The notes beneath the pieces were generated by a model, which saw only the letters and a list, made by a program, of their open reading frames with translations, was not told the DNA's origin and did no database searches. Positions 1 through 7,470 of a DNA stretch of 11,758 nucleotides are shown piece by piece. Each line of letters starts with the position of its first letter. Positions within the stretch are counted from its first letter, which is position 1. The stretch is from Opitutaceae bacterium UBA4094. Its GTDB lineage: Bacteria; Verrucomicrobiota; Verrucomicrobiia; Opitutales; Opitutaceae. Made by a program: the position numbers and the translations under genes. The DNA is taken from contig DFYA01000140.1 in NCBI GenBank assembly GCA_002382525.1, positions 25,654 to 37,411 on the forward strand, written 5' to 3'.

Positions 1-1214
1 TAGCTGGAGCAATCGGTGCGCAGGCGGGCGACATTGCTCTCGAACTGAAGCAGCTGGAATTTTGTTTGCTGAAGCTCCTGCTCGAGCTTCGTCAACTCGG
101 CTTCGACCACGGCAAGTTCGCGGTTGCGATCTTGGAAGACGGCGTCGGAGCTACCAAGGAGCGTGAGCTGCTGCTGCTTGTCCTGCGCGCCGGTATCGAC
201 CTGCGAGGACAACTCGTGGAGCTGGAATTCGAGTTCGCCGAGGTTGGCACGGGAGGATTCGAGGCGGTCGGAGAGACCGGAGCGTTTGATCTGGGAAAGA
301 TTGGCGGCGTTTTCAGCCTGTTCTTTTTCCGAACGCAGATCGAAGACCGCTTGCTGCGCTTCTTGCACGCGCTGGTTGAGCTGGCTGCGACGGGCTTTCT
401 GGCCTTCGAGAGCGGACTGTTGTTGTTGAAGGTGAGTGCGACGCGTCTCGGCAGCGGCGCGGAGTTGGATGACCTGTTCTTCGAGGCCGGCGAGCGTGGT
501 GCTGACTTGCGCGTAGTGGTAACCGTGATGCGCGAGCGCGAGGTGGCGGAGGCGCCAAGAAAGTTTTTTGTGGCGCAGCGCCTTGGAAGCCTGGCGCCGG
601 AGCGAACCGATCTGGCGGGAAATCTCGGTGACGACGTCGGCGACGCGCACGAGGTTGGAGTCGGTAAGCGTGAGCTTGGAGAGCGCCTCTTTGCGCTGCG
701 CTTTGTATTTGGTGATGCCGGCGGCCTCTTCGAAAACGGCGCGGCGTTCCTCGGGTTTGGAGGAGAGGATCTGGTCGATCTGGCCCTGCGCCATGATCGA
801 GTAGGATGTGCGGCCGATGCCGGTATCCATGAACAGCTTTTGAATGTCCTTCAGGCGGCAGGGCTGACCGTTGAAAAAATACTCGCCTTGGCCGTCGCGA
901 TAAACACGACGCATGATCTCGATCTCGTGAAACTCGCTGCCCAGTTGTTTCTCGCAGTCGGTGAGGAGCAGAGAAACTTCGCAGAGCTGGGCGGGTTTGC
1001 GGGTGTCGGCGCCTTCGAAAATGACGTCCTGCATCTTGCCGCCGCGGAGTGCCTTGGCGGACTGTTCACCCAACACCCAGCGGATGGCGTCGGCCACGTT
1101 GGATTTGCCGCAGCCGTTGGGCCCGACGATCGCGGTCACGCCCGGCTCAAAGCGGAGGGTGCTGGGGTCCGCAAACGACTTAAAACCGTGGAGCTTGAGA
1201 GCCTTGAGATACAT
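1..1214 (-). CDS. smc: Chromosome segregation protein SMC, N-terminal part (cut by left edge)
   Basis: SMC is the ATPase that, with ScpA and ScpB, organises and compacts the bacterial chromosome in the cytoplasm. About 404 codons are visible, roughly a third of the usual 1,150-1,250 residues; the frame stays open to the left edge. The N terminus MYLKALKLHGFKSF is the family's usual start and fixes the ATG at 1212-1214. The P-loop GPNGCGKSN is at residues 31-39, followed by the SMC-typical RWVLGEQSAK (45-54) and LRGGKMQDVIF (56-66). The Q-loop glutamine is about Q143 in MAQGQIDQILSS, followed by the EEAAGITKYK block. From about residue 165 the protein becomes a Q/E/A/L-rich coiled coil that runs off the window. 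The hinge, second coil, signature motif and Walker B are outside. It reads in the same direction as the pilus genes but lies beyond a strong terminator, so it probably has its own promoter; none is recognisable in the leader. No Shine-Dalgarno is seen; the bases before ATG are pyrimidine-rich. Confidence 0.96.
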   Translation of the reverse strand, partial: MYLKALKLHGFKSFADPSTLRFEPGVTAIVGPNGCGKSNVADAIRWVLGEQSAKALRGGKMQDVIFEGADTRKPAQLCEVSLLLTDCEKQLGSEFHEIEIMRRVYRDGQGEYFFNGQPCRLKDIQKLFMDTGIGRTSYSIMAQGQIDQILSSKPEERRAVFEEAAGITKYKAQRKEALSKLTLTDSNLVRVADVVTEISRQIGSLRRQASKALRHKKLSWRLRHLALAHHGYHYAQVSTTLAGLEEQVIQLRAAAETRRTHLQQQQSALEGQKARRSQLNQRVQEAQQAVFDLRSEKEQAENAANLSQIKRSGLSDRLESSRANLGELEFQLHELSSQVDTGAQDKQQQLTLLGSSDAVFQDRNRELAVVEAELTKLEQELQQTKFQLLQFESNVARLRTDCSS

Positions 1215-1376
1215 GAAAAGGAAACGGGCATTGAGACGCCGTGCTAGCGTGCGGCAAACGCAAAGTTCGCCGGGTTATTTGAGAGGTCCGCGAGGCTTTT
1301 CCAGGCGAGCCGGCAAGGATCACTTGGAGTTCGAGTGCGAGCGAGTTCACTGCCTGCGAGGCGGGGTTGACCGACG

Positions 1377-1410
1377 AAAAAGGCGGACACCTCTCGGTGT
1401 CCGCCTTTTT
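1377..1410 (-). terminator. Strong rho-independent terminator after pilC
   Basis: A perfect 15-base inverted repeat (arms 1377-1391 and 1396-1410) encloses a 4-base loop. On the minus strand the stem core GGCGGACACC is closed by a GAGA (GNRA-type) loop and followed by five T residues, the textbook form of an intrinsic terminator. It lies 26 bases after the pilC stop codon and before smc, so it most simply ends the pilus-gene transcript. Because the outer stem is A5/T5, the plus strand also shows a T tract and the element could work in both directions. No plus-strand gene is seen upstream of it. Confidence 0.93.
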
Positions 1411-1435
1411 GGCTACGCGGGGGGGCGCGGAAAAC

Positions 1436-2731
1436 TTACTGGAGGGTCTGGATGATTTTGATGATCGGCAGGAAGAGCGCGATCACGATGGTGCCCACCA
1501 CGACGGCCATGAAGACGATCATGATCGGCTCCATGATGGAGGTGAGGCCCGCCACGGAGTTGTCCACCTCGTCGTCGTAGGTGTCGGCCACGCGGTTGAG
1601 CATCTCGGGGAGCGCACCGGTTTCCTCGCCGACCTCGATCATCGAGGTGACCATGGTCGGGAAAACCTTGGTGGAATCGAGCGGGCGGGCGACGTTGTCA
1701 CCCTCTTTCACGCGGTCGTGGACGACGTTGAGCGCATCGGCGACGTGCACATTGCCGGAGGTGTCGCGGGTGATGAGCAGGGCCTGCAGAATCGGCACGC
1801 CTGAAGCGAGGAGCGTTCCGAAGGTGCGGGTGAAACGGCTGACCGAAGACTTCAGGAAGAGTGGACCGACGCCCGGTGCGTGCAGAAGAATCCAGTCGAT
1901 CGTGCGAGTGCCACCCCGGGTTTTGTGCCACGCCTTGAAGAGGAAATAAAGCACCACCAAGATACCGATCGTGATCAGGATATTGTTCTTGATGAAATTA
2001 CTGACGCCGAGCACGGCCTGAGTGAGGGCGGGCATCTGCTGGCCCTTGAGCATAGTCGCGAAGATGTTCTCGAACTGCGGAATCACGAACACCATCAGCG
2101 CACCGACGATGGCGACGGCGACGAACATGATGATGACCGGATAGGTCATGGCGGACTTCACCTTGCCCTTGATCTTTTCGGCTTTCTCCATGAACCGAGC
2201 AAGACGTTCGAGAACAGTGCCGAGCACACCGCCCGCCTCGCCGGCCTTCACCATGTTGATGTAGAGGCGGTCAAACACCTTGGGGTGCTGAAGGAGGCCG
2301 TCGGAGAAATTGCTGCCTGAACGGATGCTTTCGACGAGCGACTCAACCACCTCTTTAAACGGAAGGTTGCGCTCCTGGCGGGCAAGCGTCTCCAAGCTGC
2401 GCATAATCGGCATGCCGGCGTTGACGAGCGTGGCGAGCTGGCGGGTGAAGACGGTGAGCCCGGCGTTGTTGATGACGCGGCCGAAAGTCATGCCGCTCTT
2501 TTTCTTTTTAGCGCGCAAGGGCTGTTCGCCGGTGGCGCCGGTCTTGCGCACGGGTTTCGCACCGGTGTGAAGCTTGGTCGCCCCTGCACCGCTTTCGGCG
2601 GCGAGTGCGGTCGGGATAAGGCCCATCGCCTTCAATTCGGCGGCGGCTTGTTCAGACGAAGCGCTTTCAACGACGCCTCTTTTTTCTTTGCCTGAGGCCG
2701 ACTCGATGGCGCTGTAGGTGAACTTTGGCAT
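1436..2731 (-). CDS. pilC: Type IV pilus inner-membrane platform protein PilC (GspF family)
   Basis: PilC is the polytopic inner-membrane protein on which the PilB and PilT motors act to insert or remove pilins at the pilus base. This 431-residue protein, of usual family length, starts at an ATG as MPKFTYSAIESASGK, the typical GspF/PilC beginning. Two T2SSF (GspF) repeats are visible: about 94-217, beginning LTVFTRQLATLVNAGMPIMRSLE, and about 297-419, beginning VSRFTRTFGTLLASGVPILQALL. Each includes the VGEETG/KAGEAGG-type turn (162-168 and 367-371). Hydrophobic membrane segments lie near 198-216, 250-267 and 401-422. A basic, low-complexity linker (about 45-80, ending RAKKKKSG) separates the short N-terminal region from the first repeat. 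It is the last gene of the pilus cluster, 74 bases after the second PilB-type ATPase and just before the terminator. GspF of a type II secretion system is the alternative, but the adjacent PilT makes a pilus more likely. Confidence 0.94.
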   Translation of the reverse strand: MPKFTYSAIESASGKEKRGVVESASSEQAAAELKAMGLIPTALAAESGAGATKLHTGAKPVRKTGATGEQPLRAKKKKSGMTFGRVINNAGLTVFTRQLATLVNAGMPIMRSLETLARQERNLPFKEVVESLVESIRSGSNFSDGLLQHPKVFDRLYINMVKAGEAGGVLGTVLERLARFMEKAEKIKGKVKSAMTYPVIIMFVAVAIVGALMVFVIPQFENIFATMLKGQQMPALTQAVLGVSNFIKNNILITIGILVVLYFLFKAWHKTRGGTRTIDWILLHAPGVGPLFLKSSVSRFTRTFGTLLASGVPILQALLITRDTSGNVHVADALNVVHDRVKEGDNVARPLDSTKVFPTMVTSMIEVGEETGALPEMLNRVADTYDDEVDNSVAGLTSIMEPIMIVFMAVVVGTIVIALFLPIIKIIQTLQ

Positions 2732-2743
2732 AGGGTAAGGGTA
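2732..2743 (-). promoter_or_regulatory. Tandem TACCCT element touching the pilC start codon
   Basis: On the minus strand the 12 bases directly before the pilC ATG are two head-to-tail copies of TACCCT. A single TACCCT touches the ATG of the second PilB gene (4510-4515). A TACCCC lies 6 bases before the pilT ATG (5649-5654), and a TACCCT lies 27 bases before the GTG of the first PilB gene (7436-7441). No Shine-Dalgarno is present at these sites. The repetition is seen directly. A role in translation or binding is only a guess, and short pyrimidine-rich words are common in such leaders. Confidence 0.3.
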
Positions 2744-2805
2744 TTGGGAAGTTTTGTAGGAAGACTCGGTTCAAAGGTCGATGCTGGAAACGTGCCGTCG
2801 TTAGA

Positions 2806-4509
2806 TCAGGTGTATTTGATGATTTCCTCGATTGAGGTGGCACCGTCGAAGATCGCGCGGAGACCGTCGTCGCGCAGCGTGCGCATACCCTGTTCGAGGG
2901 CTTTTTGTTTGATGACCATGGTGGACGCCCGCGCCACGACGAGGTCGCGGACAGCTTCGCTTAAACGAAGCCATTCATAAACGCCCATACGTCCGCGGTA
3001 GCCGCTGTTACTGCAATGCTCGCAACCTTTGCCGTAGAAGAACTCACGGTTACCGATATCCACGGGGTCGATGCCCAGTTGCTGAAGCAAGGCGGCGGGT
3101 GGTTCGTAAGGCGTGCGGCAGCTCTTGCAGATGCGGCGAACGAGACGTTGCGCCAACACCGCCTCCAACGACGATGCGATCAGGAACGGCTCCACGCCCA
3201 TGTCGACGAGACGGGTGACGGCGCCGGGAGCGTCGTTGGTGTGCAGAGTCGAAAGCACCAAGTGTCCGGTGAGTGAGGCTTGGATCGCGATCTGCGCGGT
3301 CTCCAAGTCGCGGATCTCACCGACCATGATCACATCGGGATCTTGACGGAGGAAGGACCGCAGCGCGGCGGCGAAAGTGAGACCCACGGCGTGATTCACC
3401 GGAACCTGCATGATGCCTTCGATTTCGTATTCGACCGGATCCTCGGCGGTGAGGAGCTTGAGGTCAGGCGTGTTGATCACGCGAAGGGCCGAGTAGAGAG
3501 TGGTGGTCTTACCGGAACCCGTCGGGCCGGTAACGATAAAGATGCCGTTGGGACGCTTGATGATTTCGGTGATGCCTTCATACACGTCAGTCGGCATCCC
3601 GAGCGCCGTGATGTCGAGTTGCACTGCCGATTGGTCGAGCACGCGGAGCACCACCGATTCGCCGAATTGGGTGGGCAGCGTGGAAACGCGCAAGTCAACT
3701 GGACGGCCGCCCAAGGTGAGCTTGATACGTCCGTCTTGCGGGATGCGCCGCTCGGCGATGTTAAGGCTGGCGAGGACCTTGACGCGCGACGTGATGGGAA
3801 GCGCCAAGTGTTTCGGCGGAGGCGCCATTTCGTAGAGCGCGCCGTCGATACGGTAGCGGATCTTGAACTCGTGCTCGAAGGGCTCAAAGTGGATGTCGGA
3901 CGCCTTGTCGCGGATGGCTTGGCCGATGACGAGATTAACGAAACGGATGATCGGCGTCTGGCCGGCCATCGATTCGAGGTCGTGCTCGGAATAATCCTTG
4001 TTGTCGCCGCCCTGCGGGCCGTCGTGGTCGTCGCTCGACATCTCCTTGAGGAGATCGTCGATGGTGGCGTCGTCTTCTCCGTAGTGGAGCTTGAGCAGCC
4101 CGTCGATGCGGCCAGGATCGGCAACGACGAGGCGCACGTCTTTGCCGAGCGCGAACGTGAGGTCGTCGATGACCTGGCTGTTGAAGGGATCGATGGCGAG
4201 CAGGTCGATGCTCTGCGAATCCACGCGCAAGGGAACGACGCCATACATGCGTGCGAGGCTGCCTTGAACGGCGCCGACCACCTCGTTGGGAATGTCGCCA
4301 GCCTGGCCTTCGAGGTATTCGCAACCAAGGTGGGTGGCGATGGTCCGAAGGAGGGTCGCTCGTTCAACCAGCCCCATCTCGATCAGCAGATCAGCCGCGG
4401 CTTTGCCCGTGGCTTTATGCTCCTCGTTGAGGTCGTTAAGGGTGGCGGGCGGGACCAGGTTATGGTCGCGGCAAAGTTCCAAGATGGCCTGACTGTGGCT
4501 TTCAAACAT
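2806..4509 (-). CDS. pilB: Type IV pilus assembly ATPase, PilB/GspE family (second copy)
   Basis: This is a hexameric cytoplasmic ATPase of the GspE/PilB family, which powers pilin polymerisation through PilC. It is 567 residues long, the normal length for PilB. An N-terminal MshEN/T2SSE_N-type region (about 1-145) is followed by an acidic linker (about 145-175) and the catalytic core. The Walker A motif GPTGSGKTT is at 328-336, the Asp box LLTAEDPVEY at 352-361, the Walker B region RQDPDVIMVGEIRD at 388-401 and the His box STLHTND at 420-426. A zinc-binding tetracysteine is at C461, C464, C496 and C499, a mark of PilB/GspE rather than PilT. All catalytic motifs look intact, so this is the more canonical of the two copies. 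It starts at the ATG at 4507-4509, 50 bases after pilT, and ends 74 bases before pilC. The assignment to pilus rather than type II secretion rests on the neighbouring pilT. Confidence 0.93.
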   Translation of the reverse strand: MFESHSQAILELCRDHNLVPPATLNDLNEEHKATGKAAADLLIEMGLVERATLLRTIATHLGCEYLEGQAGDIPNEVVGAVQGSLARMYGVVPLRVDSQSIDLLAIDPFNSQVIDDLTFALGKDVRLVVADPGRIDGLLKLHYGEDDATIDDLLKEMSSDDHDGPQGGDNKDYSEHDLESMAGQTPIIRFVNLVIGQAIRDKASDIHFEPFEHEFKIRYRIDGALYEMAPPPKHLALPITSRVKVLASLNIAERRIPQDGRIKLTLGGRPVDLRVSTLPTQFGESVVLRVLDQSAVQLDITALGMPTDVYEGITEIIKRPNGIFIVTGPTGSGKTTTLYSALRVINTPDLKLLTAEDPVEYEIEGIMQVPVNHAVGLTFAAALRSFLRQDPDVIMVGEIRDLETAQIAIQASLTGHLVLSTLHTNDAPGAVTRLVDMGVEPFLIASSLEAVLAQRLVRRICKSCRTPYEPPAALLQQLGIDPVDIGNREFFYGKGCEHCSNSGYRGRMGVYEWLRLSEAVRDLVVARASTMVIKQKALEQGMRTLRDDGLRAIFDGATSIEEIIKYT

Positions 4510-4559
4510 AGGGTAACCGGCGTGGGCCGACGAAGGGGAAAGCGATTGCGGTTAAGGAG

Positions 4560-5642
4560 TTAGAGTTGACGAAGTTGTGCGCCCATCGCGAGGAGTTTCT
4601 CACGCATCACCAAGGGATCTTGGGCTTTGTCGAGTGCCTCGTCGGGGGTGACGAGGTCGCGATTGACCAAACTCATCAGGTGCGCGTCCAGCGTGATCAT
4701 ACCGAGGCTGGCCCCCGTCTGAATATCGGAGGAAATACGGAACGTTTTGTTCTCGCGGATGAGTGAAGCGATGGAGGTCGTGTTGACCATGATCTCGTAG
4801 GAGGCGATGCGACCGCCGCCGATTTTTTTGCACAAGACTTGGGAGATCACCGCCACGATCGATGAGGCAAGCTGGGTGCGGATCATGTCCTTCATGTTCG
4901 CCGGGAAGGCGTCCACAATACGGTCGATGGTCTTGGCGGCTCCGTTGGTATGAAGTGTGCCGAACACCAAGTGGCCGGTTTCGGCGGCGCTGATGGCGGC
5001 CTCGATGGTTTCCAGATCGCGCATTTCACCGACCAGAATGATGTCGGGGTCCTGACGGAGGGCGCGCCGAATGGCCTCGGAAAAGGAAGGGACGTCGACG
5101 CCGACCTCGCGCTGAGTAACGATGCAGTGCTTGTGCGGGTGATAATATTCGATCGGGTCTTCGATCGTGATGACATGTCCGTCACGCGTCTCGTTTATAT
5201 AATTAATCATCGCGGCGAGCGTGGTGGACTTGCCGGACCCGGTCGGGCCCGTGACCAAGATCAGCCCGCGGGGGCGATACAACAGCTCACGCACTTTGTC
5301 GGGGATGCCGATCTCCCGGAGACTGAACATCTTGTTCGGGATCTGACGCAGCACCATCCCGTAATGACCCTTGGCGCGAAGAACGCTCACGCGGAGGCGA
5401 GCCTTGTCCATGTAGGCGAAACCGAAGTCGGCGCCGCCGTTCAATTTCACATTTTGCTGATGCGCGTCGGGCGTGATCGAAAGCATCAACTTCTCGGTAT
5501 CGTCGGCCGTGAGCAACGGGCCGTCGATGGGCACCATACCGCCGCTCAGGCGCAGCGTAGGAGGCTGGCCGACCTGCAGGTGGAGGTCGGAGGCGCCTTG
5601 ATCCACCACCAACTCCAGCAGATCGTTCATTTCGTAGCTCAT
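4560..5642 (-). CDS. pilT: Type IV pilus retraction ATPase PilT
   Basis: PilT is the cytoplasmic hexameric ATPase that depolymerises the pilus, giving twitching motility and, in competent species, DNA uptake. At 360 residues it has PilT length and lacks the long N-terminal domain and tetracysteine of PilB. The N terminus (M)NDLLELVVDQGASDLHLQVG is a clear PilT start; either M1 or M5 could initiate. The Walker A motif GPTGSGKST is at 132-140, the Asp box ITIEDPIEYY at 158-167, the Walker B region RQDPDIILVGEMRD at 196-209 and the His box GTLHTNGAAKTIDRI at 228-242. The C-terminal motif that is AIRNLI in classical PilT, needed for retraction, reads SIASLI here (290-295), so a PilU-like or variant role is possible. 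It lies between two PilB-type genes, 35 bases after one and 50 before the other. Confidence 0.94.
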   Translation of the reverse strand: MSYEMNDLLELVVDQGASDLHLQVGQPPTLRLSGGMVPIDGPLLTADDTEKLMLSITPDAHQQNVKLNGGADFGFAYMDKARLRVSVLRAKGHYGMVLRQIPNKMFSLREIGIPDKVRELLYRPRGLILVTGPTGSGKSTTLAAMINYINETRDGHVITIEDPIEYYHPHKHCIVTQREVGVDVPSFSEAIRRALRQDPDIILVGEMRDLETIEAAISAAETGHLVFGTLHTNGAAKTIDRIVDAFPANMKDMIRTQLASSIVAVISQVLCKKIGGGRIASYEIMVNTTSIASLIRENKTFRISSDIQTGASLGMITLDAHLMSLVNRDLVTPDEALDKAQDPLVMREKLLAMGAQLRQL

Positions 5643-5677
5643 AAAGACGGGGTAGCGGTAACGAGTTTTGAAAGAGC

Positions 5678-7408
5678 TTAGTTGAGATCGCCCACCGTGA
5701 TCGAGACGACCTCATCGATCGAGGTCTGCCCGGCGAGGACCTTGCGCACGCCGTCTTCACGCATGGTGCGCATACCCAGAGACCGGGCTTTTTCGCGCAG
5801 CTTTGCGGTTCCCACGTTGTCGTAGATCATTCGCTGGATCTCTTCGTTGACGACGAACATTTCGAAGATGCCCGCGCGTCCACGATAGCCGGTGCCATTG
5901 CAGTTTTGGCAGCCTTCGCCGCGCATGAACGTCGCGGTGGATGCTTGCTGCGACGTGATGTTCAACGACCGAAGCTCGTTGGCATCGGGCGTGTAGGGCT
6001 TCTTGCACTGCTTGCAGATCTTGCGCGTCAGACGTTGGGCCACGGCGGCCCGCAAAGAACTCGACACGAGGAAGGGCTTCACGCCGATGTCGATCAAGCG
6101 CGTGATCGCGCCCGGGGCGTCATTGGTGTGCAGCGTGGAAAACACCATGTGACCGGTCAGCGACGCATTGATGGAGATCTCAGCCGTCTCCAAGTCGCGA
6201 ATTTCACCCACCATGACAATGTTAGGGGCTTGGCGCAGCATGGAGCGCAAAGCCGAGGCAAACGTCATACCGACATCGTGTCGCACAGGGACCTGATTGA
6301 TACCGGCGAGCACGTATTCGACCGGGTCCTCGACCGTGATGATCTTACGGTCCGGTTTATTAATGAAGTGGAGACAGGAGTAGAGCGTCGTGGTTTTGCC
6401 CGAACCGGTCGGGCCGGTGACCAACATGATGCCGTCCGGAAGCGAGATGAGGCGTTCGACGATCGCTTGGTCGTCGCTAAAGAAACCGAGTTCGGGCAGG
6501 CCGAGCTGCAACCCGTCCTTGTCGAGAATACGCATGACGATGCTCTCGCCATGGGCGGTCGGCAAAGATGAAACGCGCAAGTCGATCTGCTTGCCCGACA
6601 TGTTGATCTGAATACGTCCGTCCTGCGGAATGCGTTTTTCCGCAATAGAGATATTCGCCATGATCTTGAGGCGTGAGATCATGGAGAGCTGCAGGCGTTT
6701 CGGCGGGTTCTCGATCTCGAGCAGCACGCCGTCGATGCGGTAACGAACGCGAAAACGTTTTTCGAGCGGCTCCAAGTGAATGTCCGATGCGCGGCGCTGG
6801 ATCGCCTCCAAAATGATTTGATGGACGAGCTTAATGATGGGCGCGTCGCCTTCTTCCGCCGAAGGCGCACCGTCGACCGCCACGGTGGAAACAGACGTAT
6901 TGTCCGGACCTCCGATGGAGAAGTCGCTGAGCATCGCATCAAGTTCGCTGGCATCTTTGCCGTAGAAGCGGTCGATGGTGTGCTTAATCTCATCGATCGG
7001 CGCCACGGACGGCTCGATGTTGAGCTTGAGCATGTGGCCGAGGCTGTCGATCGCGTCCACGTCGAGTGGATCGCTGATGGCGAGTTGGAGCGAACCGCCC
7101 TCCTTCGACAACGGGAACACGTTGTAACGGACCGCCATCGCGCGAGGCACGAGCGCCATCGCCTCGGTGTTCGGCACACGCAACGCGCTCAGGTCGACCA
7201 GCGGCATGCCAAACTCGTCCGCCAGCAGCTTGCTAAGCTGGCGAGGCTGGACCACTTGATGGGCGATCAGCAGATCGACGAGCTTGGGGGGCGCGGTCGT
7301 GAGATCGGTGTGGGCCGCAATCTGTTGATTGGCGGCATCGAGCTGGTCTTGCGTGAGCACGCCCTTGTCGAGGGCGAGCTGTAGGACGAAATCATCGGCG
7401 GGAGTCAC
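5678..7408 (-). CDS. PilB/GspE-family pilus assembly ATPase (first copy)
   Basis: This is a second GspE/PilB-type hexameric ATPase of 576 residues, a paralogue of the copy at 2806-4509. Its N-terminal MshEN/T2SSE_N-type domain (about 40-150, including GMPLVDLSALRVPN and ISDPLDVDAIDSL) is followed by a short linker and the core. The Walker A motif GPTGSGKTT is at 332-340, the Asp box ITVEDPVEY at 357-365 and the His box STLHTND at 424-430. Cysteines C465, C468, C500 and C503 form the zinc site. The Walker B region reads RQAPNIVMVGEIRD (392-405), where its paralogue has RQDPDVIMVGEIRD; the key VGE glutamate is kept. The start codon is GTG at 7406-7408; the next in-frame Met is far inside the domain. 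It follows rho by 62 bases with no convincing terminator between, and precedes pilT by 35 bases. It could be a second pilus extension motor, a GspE, or an MshE-like ATPase. Confidence 0.9.
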   Translation of the reverse strand: MTPADDFVLQLALDKGVLTQDQLDAANQQIAAHTDLTTAPPKLVDLLIAHQVVQPRQLSKLLADEFGMPLVDLSALRVPNTEAMALVPRAMAVRYNVFPLSKEGGSLQLAISDPLDVDAIDSLGHMLKLNIEPSVAPIDEIKHTIDRFYGKDASELDAMLSDFSIGGPDNTSVSTVAVDGAPSAEEGDAPIIKLVHQIILEAIQRRASDIHLEPLEKRFRVRYRIDGVLLEIENPPKRLQLSMISRLKIMANISIAEKRIPQDGRIQINMSGKQIDLRVSSLPTAHGESIVMRILDKDGLQLGLPELGFFSDDQAIVERLISLPDGIMLVTGPTGSGKTTTLYSCLHFINKPDRKIITVEDPVEYVLAGINQVPVRHDVGMTFASALRSMLRQAPNIVMVGEIRDLETAEISINASLTGHMVFSTLHTNDAPGAITRLIDIGVKPFLVSSSLRAAVAQRLTRKICKQCKKPYTPDANELRSLNITSQQASTATFMRGEGCQNCNGTGYRGRAGIFEMFVVNEEIQRMIYDNVGTAKLREKARSLGMRTMREDGVRKVLAGQTSIDEVVSITVGDLN

Positions 7409-7470
7409 GTGAGGGATAGAAAGAGTTGGCCGATCAGGGTAGTTGTCGGGGAATTACAAAAAAGGGTGAA

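Noticed and set aside
66..1247. Plus-strand open frame (393 codons) opposite smc
   Set aside because: It is a shadow of the SMC frame, with repetitive L/A/E/G/V composition and no recognisable domain; SMC is certain from its P-loop and Q-loop.
4510..4559. CGGC-CCAC-GCCG mini-hairpin in the leader of the second PilB gene
   Set aside because: The stem is only 4 base pairs in a GC-rich leader; such hairpins are expected by chance.
3280..4563. Long plus-strand open frame (427 codons) opposite the second PilB gene
   Set aside because: It lies antisense to a gene with full catalytic motifs. Its D/E/R/G/V-rich composition is what GC-rich codon bias yields on the reverse frame, and no family motif is visible.
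4950..5681. Plus-strand open frame (243 codons) opposite pilT
   Set aside because: It is antisense to intact PilT motifs and has no domain or start signal of its own.
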